Shown: piece after piece, positions 1 to 10,895 of the stretch | How the letters are laid out: every line of letters starts with the position of its first letter | Position numbering within the stretch: the stretch's first letter is position 1 | Source: Prorocentrum cordatum | Taxonomy: Eukaryota; Sar; Dinophyceae; Prorocentrales; Prorocentraceae | Reading direction: 5' to 3' | Assembly (NCBI GenBank): GCA_963575745.1 | Contig: CAUYUJ010019949.1 | Location: 693,964-757,963 of the forward strand | DNA: 64,000 nt | Notes under the pieces: model-generated | Told to the model about the DNA's origin: nothing | Seen by the model: the letters and a program-made list of their open reading frames with translations, nothing else | Database searches by the model: none | Made by a program: the position numbers and the translations under genes

Positions 1-11
1 CTTCACCAGCA

Positions 12-287
12 ATGACCGGATGCTGCCTCGAGGGAATCTGGTGGTTTGCGGTCGGCGCCGGCCTCGGGGCCTACAACTCCGACCGCCTGAAGCCCTGCAT
101 GCACAAGACGGGGGTAGAGGTCCACGCGAAGGCAACACCGGCAGTGAGGGAGCTGAAGAAGCAGGCGAGCATGAAGGCGTCGAGCTTAAAAGATGTCGCT
201 GGCGTGAAGGCAGCAAGTTTCAAAGAGGGAGCCGTGCCGTACGTGCAGTTCGCGAAGGACAAGGTGGGCAGCCTGAGGGGCAAGTGA
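12..287 (+). CDS. Small single-pass membrane-type hypothetical protein
   Basis: The ORF has 91 codons, from ATG at 12 to TGA at 285-287. I do not recognise the family. Residues 8-20 (GIWWFAVGAGLGA) form a short hydrophobic, glycine-rich stretch that could be one membrane span. The rest is a lysine-rich segment with an alternating small/charged pattern (ASMKASSLKDVAGVKAASFK), as in an amphipathic helix. Codons favour G or C at third positions and the protein composition is ordinary, unlike the proline/arginine-rich shadow ORFs elsewhere here. A CCAG lies just before the ATG at 6-9, so this could be the last exon of a longer gene whose start lies outside the window. The neighbour downstream is a repeat, so the context gives no clue to function. 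Confidence 0.45.
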   Translation: MTGCCLEGIWWFAVGAGLGAYNSDRLKPCMHKTGVEVHAKATPAVRELKKQASMKASSLKDVAGVKAASFKEGAVPYVQFAKDKVGSLRGK

Positions 288-454
288 GCGAGCGGCGCTG
301 ATTGTGGCCCGGGTGAGACGGCGGCAGACCCGCGTTTGCGTCTCGACAGGAGGCTCGTTCCCGGATTGTCTGACTCAGGCGATCTTGTGAACGAGTCGTA
401 TCGCCCCTTTTTTCAAACCTGGAGGAGCAGGAGGAGGTTCGCAGAAGAAGAAGA

Positions 455-2725
455 AGAAGAGCATGATGATCGACCCACGAACCCGGAAAAGAACATGGAA
501 ATGTGAGGCATGGCAACGTTTTCAAAACACTTGATTGGGCGACGGGCAAATGCAATGCTGAATGTATCGATTTTGATGTACCGTACCAGAGGTGGTGCTG
601 TGCCGTGTTGAATTGAGATGCGCCATGCCGCGATTGTGCTCTATAGCGTTGTGGATCGAGTCATCATCGGCATCCTAGTCCTGACCGAACTGATCTGGAT
701 CTTAAGCTCGAACTGCCTAAGCACACAGCGGCTGTCCCAAAGCTAATTGAAGTGGAAGCGTGCGGGACGTTCAATCAACTCGACTTCAAAATCTGCCTCA
801 GCTCCAAAAAGGACCGACACGACGCGGGGCACAGGCTCACAGACGCGCCACAGGATGTGCCAGGGGCGCAATTTTTTTTGATCGAGACATCGGAGAAGCA
901 TGATTACTCGAATTATGTACTTACTCCGTCTCTGCCATAGCTAAACAGGCTATGCGGTATCCCCGGTCGGCTGGACGCGACGGGGCGTTGAAAACCCCCC
1001 GCAAAGTCACGCCCCCTGGGTGGCGTAGGACCTCGAGGGGAAAGGCGCGGCGCGCGCTGCAAGGCACTCAGTTCACCTCCGTGCGACCCCCTCGCACCAG
1101 GGCCACTCCGATCAGGTTGTGTACGGCGTAAGGAAGCCGACTCGCAAGCGGGGGTTAGCGATCCGGTGGACCCAGAGCCTCGCAGATACGAGATTGCAGA
1201 ACACGACCAGGCAGCCCATGAAATACCTGCTGACGGGACGGCCATCCAAGGGCGCTGACCGCATGTATACCCACGTGTCCGCCAACAGGCACAACAAGCA
1301 CACATCAGGGAGTCGGTCACATCATCGGAAAAAGCATGACGTAGAACTCCAAGCATCTCCATGTTCTTGGTCATGATGCGGTGCCGCAGCGCAGCCGCCC
1401 CCTCCCAGCCGACATACCGTTTTGAACTGTGGGGCAGGAGCGGTGTGTCTTGGGTCGGTCAGGCGGCGTGTTGGCTTGATCCAGAACGGCACCTTCAGGG
1501 GCGCAATAGGGGATGCGCCAGGGGATGTGTCAGGGGACGTATCAGAAGACGTGCCTTGGACGTGTCAGGGACCTGACATGGGACGTGCCGAGGCGCGTGC
1601 CATGGGGCGGCCAGAGGACGTCATGCCAAGGGACGTTGCAAGGGGCGCGCAACGGAACGGGTATGGGAAACGCCTGGGGACGAGCCAGGAAGCGACAGAG
1701 GACGAGCCAGGGAACGTGCCACGCCGAGAGGCGTGCTAGTGGACGTGCCAGGGCAAGTCACGCCAGAACGTCGTAAGGGACGCGCCAGGGGACACGCCAG
1801 TGCGCCAGGAGATGCCCTACGGAGGGCGTAGTCGAACTGCGACGCACTCTACTGCGCAAAGCGTTTCGCTCGAGACATCCTCAACAAATCCTCATGTTAG
1901 ACATCCGCTTGGGCAACCTGGACACGTGAACACAAGCTTTTCGCTCGAGACGTCCTCAACATATCCTCATGCCAGACATCCGACTGGGCGAACTGGACAC
2001 GCGAAAGCAAGCGTCTCGCTCGAGACATCCTCAACACATCCTCATGTTAGTCATCCGCCTGGGCGACCTGGACATGAAACCAAGCGTCTCGCTCCAGACA
2101 TCCTCAACACTGGGCGACCTGGACACGTGAAAACAGGCGACTCGCTCGAGACGTATGCTAGACATCCGCCTCGGCGACCTGGGCGCTTGAAATCAAGTGT
2201 TTCGCTAGTGGCATTCTCTACACCTCATGCTAGACATCCGCTGGGCGACCTGGACATGTGAACACAAACGTTTCGCTCGAGATGTTCTCAACACATCATC
2301 ATGCTAGACATCCGCCTGGGCGACCTGGGAACGCGAAAACAAGCGTTTCGCTCGAGATGTTCTCGACACATCATCATGCTAGACATCCGCCTGGGCGACC
2401 TGGACACGTGAACCAAGCGCGCCGCTCGCGAGATCCTCAACACATCATCATGCTAGACATCCGCCTGGGCGACCTGGACACGAGAAACCAAAGGTTTCGC
2501 TCGAGCCGCCCCCAACTGCAAAACGAGCGTTTCGCCTGAGACGTCCTCAACCAATTATGTAGAGCAAGCGTTTCGCTCGGGACACTCAGGAAAAAGGATC
2601 CGCCAGCCCTTTTTTTCCTCGTCATTCATCAAAGAGAAACTCCGCCGGCCCACCCTCAGCATGGCTCCTGGAACAGCTACACGATCAAAAGAGAGCCTTG
2701 GGCCGCTGCCCCTTCCGGGATACGG
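455..2725 (+). repeat. Composite repeat CR, copy 1 (blocks H-tail, A, C, D)
   Basis: The H tail at 455-560 contains ATGATCGACCCACGAACCCGG and the phrase 'gggcgacgggcaaatgcaatgctgaatgtatcg', which recur at 17.69-17.89, 19.58-19.69 and 41.84-41.94 kb. Block A follows (560-760), then 760-1500 with no recognised block. Next come A-type sub-repeats of GGACGTGCCAGG (1500-1800) and about ten C units of ~75 bp (1850-2600) carrying GCGTTTCGCTCGAGACATCC and GACATCCGCCTGGGCGACCT. Block D (2570-2725) ends in the phrase 'ttgggccgctgccccttccggga'. The order matches the other CR copies. Its ORFs are by-products of the repeat. Confidence 0.8.
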
Positions 2726-2739
2726 TGGGGGTGTTCGTT

Positions 2740-2885
2740 AAGGAACGTGCCCAGGAGGCTTCAGACCCTAGAGGGTTCCTGTCTGATGAGGGCGGCGGTG
2801 ATATCCATGGCCAATCCACAATTGGTTTTCCACCTGCTTCCAGACCCTGGATTCCTTGACGAAGGTTGCCTTATCCAATGCCATC
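2740..2885 (+). repeat. Dispersed repeat, partner of 26500-26645
   Basis: The sequence CCATGGCCAATCCACAATTG and the surrounding ~145 bases, from 'cgtgcccaggaggct' to 'ttatccaatgcc', recur at about 26500-26645. The two copies look roughly 75-80% identical by eye. The 26-kb copy lies inside a kinesin intron. The function is unknown, and a small non-autonomous element is possible. Confidence 0.7.
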
Positions 2886-2889
2886 ACCG

Positions 2890-3358
2890 TAAGCATATCA
2901 GCTGTCGGAGGTCCGCGCGGGTTTCCTGGGTCGGCGATGGACCCCCCTTCCCGGCGCGCGGAGCTCGCCAGGGGCGGTGCCCCAGGCGCTACCAGGTGGA
3001 TCCAACGCCGACCAATACGCATCCGCGCGGTACTCCGAAAGCTTGCAGCCCGGGCGCTGAAGCAAGTGAGGACCACGCTGGGCTCAGCAGGAGCTCTTGC
3101 TCTCGGGTCGTTCCTGAAGGCTTGGTCGGGGAGCCTCTTCGTGGCCGAGGCTCGCCGTGGCCAGATAAGCCCATTATTTTCCTGACGATTTTTGCGTTCC
3201 CCAGGGCAGCGCGAGGGCTGCCTGTCTTCCCGCGTTCTGCCATACCACCCGCAGGAGCAGGAGGGAGGCGTGGGGGGCGGGGTTGCGGCGCGAAGGGGGG
3301 CTCCACCTCACACTCTCATAGTAGGAAGGCCTTGCGGCCGTTGCTGCCGACCTGAGAG

Positions 3359-3390
<32 letters not shown>

Positions 3391-5089
3391 CGAACTGAGA
3401 GCCCTGCCACAGGACATGGGGCGGGGGGGGGGGAAGGGAGGAGGAGGAGGACTAACTTTTTCTCGGCTCCGCGGTCGCAGGAGCGCCCGTCTCCCGCGCG
3501 GAGCCCCGTCGCTCGCCCTCTGCACGCCGGGCCGGCCCGGCCGAGCGCTCCGACCTCTTGAGGGAGGGGAGGCGGAGGGGGGGGGGGGGGGGCGCTCCTC
3601 GTGCCCAGGGGCCTCTGCCGGACGGGGCCAGGGCGAGGACAGATCCGCTCCGGAGCATCTCCTGGAATGCTCTTAGCGCGCTCCGGGACGCTCCGAGGAG
3701 GCCGCGGCGCCCAAGACATCCTCCAGAGCCGCCGAAGCTCAGAGACCCCCGACTCGTCCTCCTCCGATTTTGTCCTCGCCCTCTGGCTTCGTCTTGCTCT
3801 GGAGGCCTTCGGCCTCCAGCGAGAGAGGTCGTGAGGCCATGAGGCTCGGCGCTGCCGTCGGCCGCACGCGCGGCGTCGGCAGCGGCGGGCGGGGCTCTGC
3901 GATGGAAGCGGGGGGAGGGCAGGAAGGGGGGGCGGCCCGGGGACCAGCAGAGGGAGTGCGGCTTGAGGTAGAGCTCGCTACGGGGGAAACGGGTCCTGAG
4001 GGAAACGGGTTCTGAAGTTTTTCTCAGTTTTCGGGCTCCCGGGGCCCTCCACGGGCCCCAGGACTATCAAAAAACGACTCAGGATGAAGACCCCGTCCTG
4101 GGGGAAGGCCCCAGGGTCCAGGACCCGTTTCCCTAAGGACCCGCTTATCCCATGCCAAATAGTTATCCGCCTCGGTGGGGTGGGGACCTGTGCAAAAAGA
4201 GGCCGTAGGCTGTCCCGTCAGCAGTGGCGCTGACAGGCTCACGGCCCGCCTGGCCGGAGTACGAATTGCCAGTGGCTTGATGCCAGCCTGCAGATTCGCA
4301 TAAAAAAGTTAGCTGCACCAACCACTACTTGGACAAGACTCACATTGCCTCCATGCACTAGACTCGCAAAGCTTCCATGTGCAGCTTGCGTCCATCATGA
4401 GATCTCCTCCTGTCATGGCACGTATAACCAATGACTTAGTGCACATCGGCGCGATGTGCCCTTACCCTGATCCCCCACCCGACTACAGTCAATCCGCATC
4501 GTGAGGATGGGCAACCTTCCCAAGGATACCCTTGCATCATTGCCTCCTCGGTCCGTCCTTGGCCACTTTCGTTGGCCGCGACCCGCTCGAAACGCTTCGA
4601 CATGGGCCGTCAAGGCCCTTGCATCCTTATCGCGCATCCTTGCTGTACTGGCTGATTGCAGCCCTTGTCAACGCCTCGTCCGATGCACTCGCCTGTCTTC
4701 AACTCAGATGGCACATCGTCTTCGCAGTGGCCCTGCCTCTCTACACCTGCTACGATTTTCGTACCACCACGCCGGAAGGGCCTGCCACTTCTGAGAGAGG
4801 CCTCGCACCCTCGGAGAGCGCCCCAGAGCCTCCGGGAGAGGCCCTACGTAGGGCCTCTGTGAGAGGCTTCGAGCCTCTGCCAGAAGCGTGAAGGCTTTGG
4901 GGAAAACGCCGTCAAGCCGTCGGGGTAGGCTTGAGAGCATGCTGGAGAGGCCTCGGAGCTCTTGGGAGGGGCCTCGGGGCACTTGGTGAAAGGCCTGAGG
5001 CCTCCTGGGGTACGTAATCTCAGACGGAAGAAACTCAAAGCCCGTCTGTGAGCAGCCCCCCACTGCCATTGGTGTCTAGCGGGGGCGTG
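2890..5089. other. G+C-rich spacer with no supported gene
   Basis: This 2.2-kb stretch has many short overlapping ORFs on both strands, which is normal for sequence this G+C-rich. None has a recognisable domain or sustained coding character. It contains a (GAC)n tract at 3355-3392, long G runs at 3420-3435 and 3578-3592, and a run of 'gaggcctc' words at 4790-5010. I see no RNA gene. Confidence 0.6.
3355..3392 (+). repeat. (GAC)n microsatellite
   Basis: About eleven perfect GAC/CGA triplets in tandem. Confidence 0.95.
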
Positions 5090-5326
5090 TTTGTTGTTTG
5101 GTGCGGATTTTCAGTTCCCAGGCGACAGGACATTCCTGAGTAAACAGGCAATAACTAAACCATTACGATTACCCGTTCGCGTGCCATTCAGCATATATTT
5201 CCGAAACCCTCGATACCCGGCCCTCTTCGTCTTCGAACGTACCCCTTGGAGGTATACAATTCTTGTCTGCAACGTGTATTTTGTGCAGCCCTTAAGCCAG
5301 GGGAAGAGACGACGGATGAAAGGAAG
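5090..5326 (+). repeat. CR copy 2, left part, interrupted by the LINE
   Basis: The sequence from about 5160 ('cgttcgcgtgccattcagcatatatttccgaaaccctcgatacc') to 5326 aligns with 17145-17290 ('gctcgcgtgcccttcatcacgtatattcccaaaccgtcgatacc'). At 17.3 kb that block continues without a break into sequence that, in this copy, is found only at 12278 and beyond. The repeat was therefore split by the insertion of the LINE. Confidence 0.85.
5306..5326. repeat. Target-site duplication, copy next to the LINE 3' end
   Basis: GACGACGGATGAAAGGAAG, with GA before it, is identical to 12257-12277. The two copies bracket the LINE exactly. The first two bases of match overlap the SL end and may be chance, so the true duplication is 19-21 bp. 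Confidence 0.88.
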
Positions 5327-5691
5327 CGCGCGGACCGCACGCCACCAGCAAGAGGCAAGCCTCGAGCTGGTGGTCCAGTTCAGCAAAGCCCAGCACACGC
5401 AAGGGCGTGGGCCGAGCGGGAGGGCCGCCCCGCCTGCCTGGCCTCGTCGCACACCAGCCTCCTCAGCGCCGAGAGCACCAGGAAGAAGCACACGTATGCG
5501 GCGGGGGAGGGGGAGGCGACGGGCGACAGACTACAAGGGCGGCCCAAGAAAAACAAAACGAGTTTAGTCAGACCCCGAGCTCGCTCCATCGGGAGCAGGT
5601 TCGGGCACACGGGCCGCTTCCAGCAGCCTCAAAGAGGAAACGCGGCGGAGCTCCGCGCGGTCATCGTCGCGCTCAGCGGCGACAGCAATCT
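5327..5691 (-). other. LINE 3' untranslated region
   Basis: This stretch lies between the ORF2 stop codon (5692) and the 3' target-site duplication. It contains no poly(A) or (A)-rich tail on the element's sense strand, so reverse transcription was probably not primed on a poly(A) tail. I see no simple-repeat tail either. Confidence 0.7.
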
Positions 5692-8600
5692 TCACGCCCG
5701 TTCTGGGGTGACACCCACGCTCCAGCCGTCGAATGGACATTCTCTGATTGGCGGCTGTGCTCGGGACTTTGGATATCCCTTTGCATTGCTGCGTGAGGTT
5801 TCGCAGCGAGCCAAGAGAGCCATGAGCCCCGCACAGCTTGCAACAGTACACATGCAGATGACGAAAAACGTCGTGCCCAAGGTCCCGAAAGCAGAACACT
5901 CGTCCGACGGCTCGGGCTCAGCCACAGGAGTCGGGGGACCTTGGACCTCATCAATGCACACACGCTGAGCTTCGTCAGCAGCAGCCAGAGCAACCCTCAC
6001 CGCTTCCAGCTGCACGGGCCTAAAAGCAGCCCCAAACTCACGAAACCACTGGTCGCACACGTGTCGCTGGATCGGAGAAGGTAAACAGTCACGATAGTCC
6101 CTACTCGTGAGCAGGCTCTTAAGCGACTCCAATGTGCGAGCGACGCGGCCACAGCTCCTGCATTTATAGGTGCTGGTGGCCTCACAGCGAAATAACACAT
6201 GGCTAGTGACCGTGACCTTAGGAGGGGCAGGGGCTCTCAAGAGGCGGAGAGGACGATCAGGGTCAACTTGCGTCCATGTGCCAGACTCGAGCATGCGTTG
6301 AGCAGCCCATGCAATGAACCGCACAGTGGATTTATGATATTTTAATTCCCCTGCCACAGCCGCGCAAAAACCTTCAGCCAGCGTGTGAGAGCTAGCCCCT
6401 AGTTTGGCGAAAAAGTCAGCCCACAGATTCCCAGCCCAACTTTTGACACACAGCCCACGCTCCAACACGTCATCAAAACTCAGATGGGCTGGGAACCAAG
6501 AGAACTGGGGGTGATTAGACTTAAGGTCAAATATGGACCTCCAGATCGAGGCGTGCTTGGACATGCCTTGGGAAAGATGCAGGCTCCAAGAATTGCCTTC
6601 TCGCACAACAGCCTGGAGGTCCGATACAATACTCTGATGCTGCGGATGAAATGCCAGACCCTGCCGCACAGCCCAACGTTCTGCACGACCTATGGTCTGA
6701 CGCTCACCTGGGAGCGCTCCATATACAGCCCTCAGGGGTAGCAGACAATCAAATAACTGCACCACGCTCCAACCAGCTCTGGAGACCTCTGGGACCCCAG
6801 AGTGAAAGCAACTACCATCAGTGAAAGACTGAGGGCCCCAGGACCCAGAGACGTCCCCAAACTCAAAAACAGGCGGGTTGGCAAGCGGAGCGGGAATATT
6901 GGTAGGCAAAGGAGGAATGCCGTAAGTTAAATAATTAGAGTGCACATCGGGCTCCCCAGTTATAGAGGCCCGAGACTGGATCAACACGCGCCTATGCTTA
7001 GCCAGGGCCTCAGGAACCTCGTCACCCAGAGCGTCAACCCCGTCGTCGGTGATGAACTTAGAGCAGGCATACCACACGTGTGCGTACGTACCTTGAGGAT
7101 CGGAGCAGGCGAGGCACTGGGGTAGTACGTCATATTGCATAGCAGAAAGTGCAGCAGGTAGCGGAACCACATTCCCCCAGACGGCAGCCAGGGCCCCAAG
7201 AGCCCGCTGGTCTTTTACAGCACGAATACCATTACGTAGTGCACGAAACCAAGGCTCCCCTTCTGGAGGGTCAGTGTTATAGAGGTGCTGCTGCAACCGA
7301 CGTATCTGCCACCGCTGCACCCCTTCAATAATCGCAATGCGCACATCACTGGGACACACCACCAGCAGCGAAATATCTGTACCAAGATCGCTGCGAAAAG
7401 TGTGGGCATTGACCATCGTCCAGCCTATGCGAAGCAGGCTGAGCCACACCGCCGACAGCGGACCTCGAGCCTGCTGCCAAGTAGGGCTGTCGGACATGAT
7501 GTCTCTCAAACAGGTCCACGCACGTTGAAGTCTCGACAACTGAACCCTACCGTCCCAGACGAACGTGGCGAACTTGACACACACACAAGTAGTGGAGTCG
7601 TAGATCGGGTCGTATAGCGGATCGGCCTGCGTCAGCAGACACGAGGTGATGCCACCGTGCTGCTTGGCACCTGCGATCGTAGCCGCAAGCTGCCTCAAAT
7701 ACTTCAGCGCAGTGTCTGAGATGCCCGACACGGAGCCACCGTGCCCAGCTGCTGGGAGAGCTCCAGTCCTCCAAAGTCGGGTTGCACGATTGCCAGTTGC
7801 ATGTTTCAGAGCAACGAACTTGTCACGACGACGTCTGAGAGCATGTAGCCTTTGCTTCTCCTGCGTGCGAACAACCCGACCAGCAGCTAATTCGTGCCCG
7901 AGATTTCTCATCCATTTACGAACAGGTAGATGCAGCCGAACAGCCATCTTCGAGAAAACCTTCCGAGCAACTTTGTTCCTTGCAATGAGCCCCGACTTTT
8001 TGACATGGGAGTGGAGCCCGAGATCCTTGGCATCTTCGGTGAACACTTTCACAGCCCGCTCCAGGAAACGCACATCACGAGGATCCGATGTGACGAGCTG
8101 AATCGAGATGTCGTCGACGAGGGCTCTCGGTGTTATACAGGGCGATATGTCATTGAGTCTACGCACAGCACGCAGCGTGAGAAGGAAAAGCATGCCTGTC
8201 GCATGATTGCACCCAGCAAGGATGCCTTGATGCGAACAGAACTGCAACGACAAGCTGCCGAAAGCTCGAAGACGCCGTGGCTGCCTGTACAGGTCCACCA
8301 GCATCCAAGCTAGCCGCATTGGAAAGTGCAACGCTTCAGCCTCTTTCAACAGCTGCTCCGAGTGAACCATTTCGAAGCATTTGATCATGTCTAAGAGGAA
8401 CAGATATTGAAATATCACCGACTAGCGCAGCCATTTCGGCAGCAATGTTGTGGGCAAAAGCACTGTCTGAGGAACTGTGCCCACGACGAGTACCCCAAAC
8501 AGCGTGGCAGTCATTACGCTCTTGCCAGTCGAAGGTGATGGGCTTGCGAACTTTGCCCCAGACACGGCACAGTAACGAGACAAGAGCGATCAGACGAGTC

Positions 8601-10840
8601 CCACCATCTGGTTTGGCAAGACGACACATCTCGTTACATACACGCTCTCTAGGCCAGGCTAAGTGCAACTCGCACAGGTTAAAGAGTTCAGCAATCGCCG
8701 AGAAGGCCGATCTAGGCAAATGTATTAAAGCTCTCGGATGAATACCCATCATGCCTCCAGCAGTGCGAATGGGGTAAGTGTGAACGGCATCCTCCACCTG
8801 AGCGGCCGTGATGGGCGGCAGCATGGGCCAACTGGTGGACCCTCGGGGAAACTCAAGAACGGAACAACCGTGGAACAACCAAACCTCCTTCCAGGGAACA
8901 AGTTCGGCATCGGCCTGCTGGTGGGGTGCCTCTCGCGCCTGGTTGCTTAAAACCTCTTGGATGGCCTTCACTTTTGAGAACCTGTGAGCCTTCGAAGCAC
9001 CAGCAGAGAAAGCGTCCCTAGCCCATTGCCTCCAAGCCTGGGACGCCGCATTCTCCGCACGAGTGATAGCTGCCTTCGCACGAATGTAGATAGTAGTGAG
9101 CATGCTGGCCACATCAGGACGTGCGAGGACGGCGAAGCCGCCATTGAAGAAATCACGCACATCCGAATCGAGGCAACCCAAGACTTTTTTGCAGCGGGCG
9201 ATGTTGGCCATAAAACGATCGAACTCATCAAATGCAGTGAGAAGCTTGCGAAATTGCAGGGGCGCAGTGGAGCACAGAGCATCGTTTTCGTACAAAAGCC
9301 TAATTCGCTCACTGAGATGTTCTCTGGCCTTGCCTAAGTGTTTGGCCCACCCAAGAGCTACAGCCCAGGCGCGTGCCTGCGGATCCTTATAAGTCCTCCT
9401 TCTGGGGGGAGTCCAGACAAGCTTTTTGAAGTGGACCTCCAGAGGCCCGCTGCGGCCAACATAGGCCTCGGCGGCTAAGCCAACACGGTCCCACCTGGCG
9501 GCCAACTCTCTTTCCACCCCTTCGAGGACGAGACCCCAAAAATCAGCAACCTTGGCTACAGAGTCAACTTGCGGGGCAGCGGTCGACAAAACCGAGTGCC
9601 ACGGGTATATAGGAGGTCTAGCGCAGCCAATGGGAGGGGTAGACGGGAAAGCTTTCGGGACCTTGGCCACCCGAGCCCAAACCGGCGTCTCCCGAGCCCT
9701 CAAAGTAAGCTGGACGGGGAGGCGAGGGTAGGTGGTGGCAGCCTCCAACACACACGTGCGGGGGTTAAGCTTTGGCGCAAGCCAACTGCTACAAATGAAA
9801 TAATCGATGTGCGTGCCAGGTGAAACCTGCCTGCAGGTGGGCGCCTCAGAAACGAAAGCCAGACCGCCAGCAGCCGCGATCCAGTCGGACTGGTCCAGGG
9901 CATCGAGCGGCATGTTGAAATCGGCGCCGATGACCCACGGAATCTGCATGCCGTTGAGCACTGATAGGTACTCGATGATCTCCCACACCAACTCGGCGTT
10001 ACACGGTCCATACCCTTCGCCGTCCTTGAGATAAGCCGACAGGAAGACAACCCCGCCAGGCAGAAAGGACATGACGTGCGCAGCCACAAGCCTGCCAGGG
10101 ACGAGGACATGACTAGCGCAGCCAGGGGGCGCCTTGATAGGAATATGTGACCTGACCAAAACTGCAACTCCGCCTGTAGTGCCAGGCCCTCCATCCTGAT
10201 TGGGCACGGCAGGGCCCCAGAGCCCTCTCCAGCCAGTATCTTCAACTTGCGACTGTCGCTCGCCAAGCTTGGTATCAGGAACATGGTGCTCTTGTGCCAG
10301 CACCACATGAGCAGTGCTGTCCGCCAGGTAGTCGCACAGTGGACCCAGCGAGCTCGAGTTGAGCGTCACAATATGCGAGTCACTTTTGCCCTTCACCTGG
10401 CCAGCAACCTTGACATCAGGACGACGAACCCCTGGACAGTCGGTACCCTCTGCCACGCGTTGCCCATCGGGCGAGCGGGGTGAGCAGCGCGTGCTGCCAG
10501 GGCCTAAAGGATTCATGCCATAGGAGCAACCAGTAGTAGAGCCAGCCACCCTCGTCGAGCAAGAGGCCGAACTCGTCAACGCAATAGGCGCACATGTGGC
10601 GCTCTCTGCCTGCCACCTGGTGACAGGTGAGTGTAGCGACCGAGACGATGACGTAGCACCCGCCGTCGCAGTGGCTGCCCTTGCAGAAGACGCAGGAGGG
10701 GCAACCTGAACGCATGTGACTGGCAGATATGGCTGACTGTCAGATGCTTCATCAAATTGAAAGGGATCAACATCAGGATCGTCCATGAGAGAACGTCTGG
10801 GAGCTGAGGTCAGCTCATCTTGGGCAGTAGGCGTCGTCAT
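5692..10840 (-). pseudogene. LINE ORF2: endonuclease, reverse transcriptase and RNase H (frameshifted)
   Basis: ORF2 starts at ATG 10840, 55 bases after ORF1 ends. Segments in order: an acidic N-terminus; a cysteine-rich module (CPSC, CVFC, HCDGGC, MCAYC) at 10715-10480 that reads in another frame; an EEP endonuclease at about 10390-9780 (TLNSSSL, AQEHH, GADFNMP, THIDYF); RT motif 1 near 8620 (KPDGGTRLI); RT motif A near 8385 (LLDMIKCFE); motif B (GILAGCNHATG) near 8225; motif C (LVDDIS) near 8110; RNase H (FTDGS at ~6815, then the E in AERWAV and SDLQ); and a C-terminal CRSCG region. The catalytic aspartates of RT motifs A and C are present. Frame breaks lie near 10700, 10475 and 8415, the last between RT motif 1 and motif A. 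They mean decay, sequence error or, less likely, recoding. The protein would copy its own RNA at nicked chromosomal DNA. Confidence 0.9.
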
Positions 10841-10895
10841 TGCAACAGGGTAATAGCATAGACAGAACAAAACCACAGCGAGCCACCCAATAACA

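Noticed and set aside
10416-10715. An independent small cysteine-rich gene on the minus strand
   Set aside because: It lies inside LINE ORF2 between in-frame parts and is best explained as an out-of-frame segment of that ORF.
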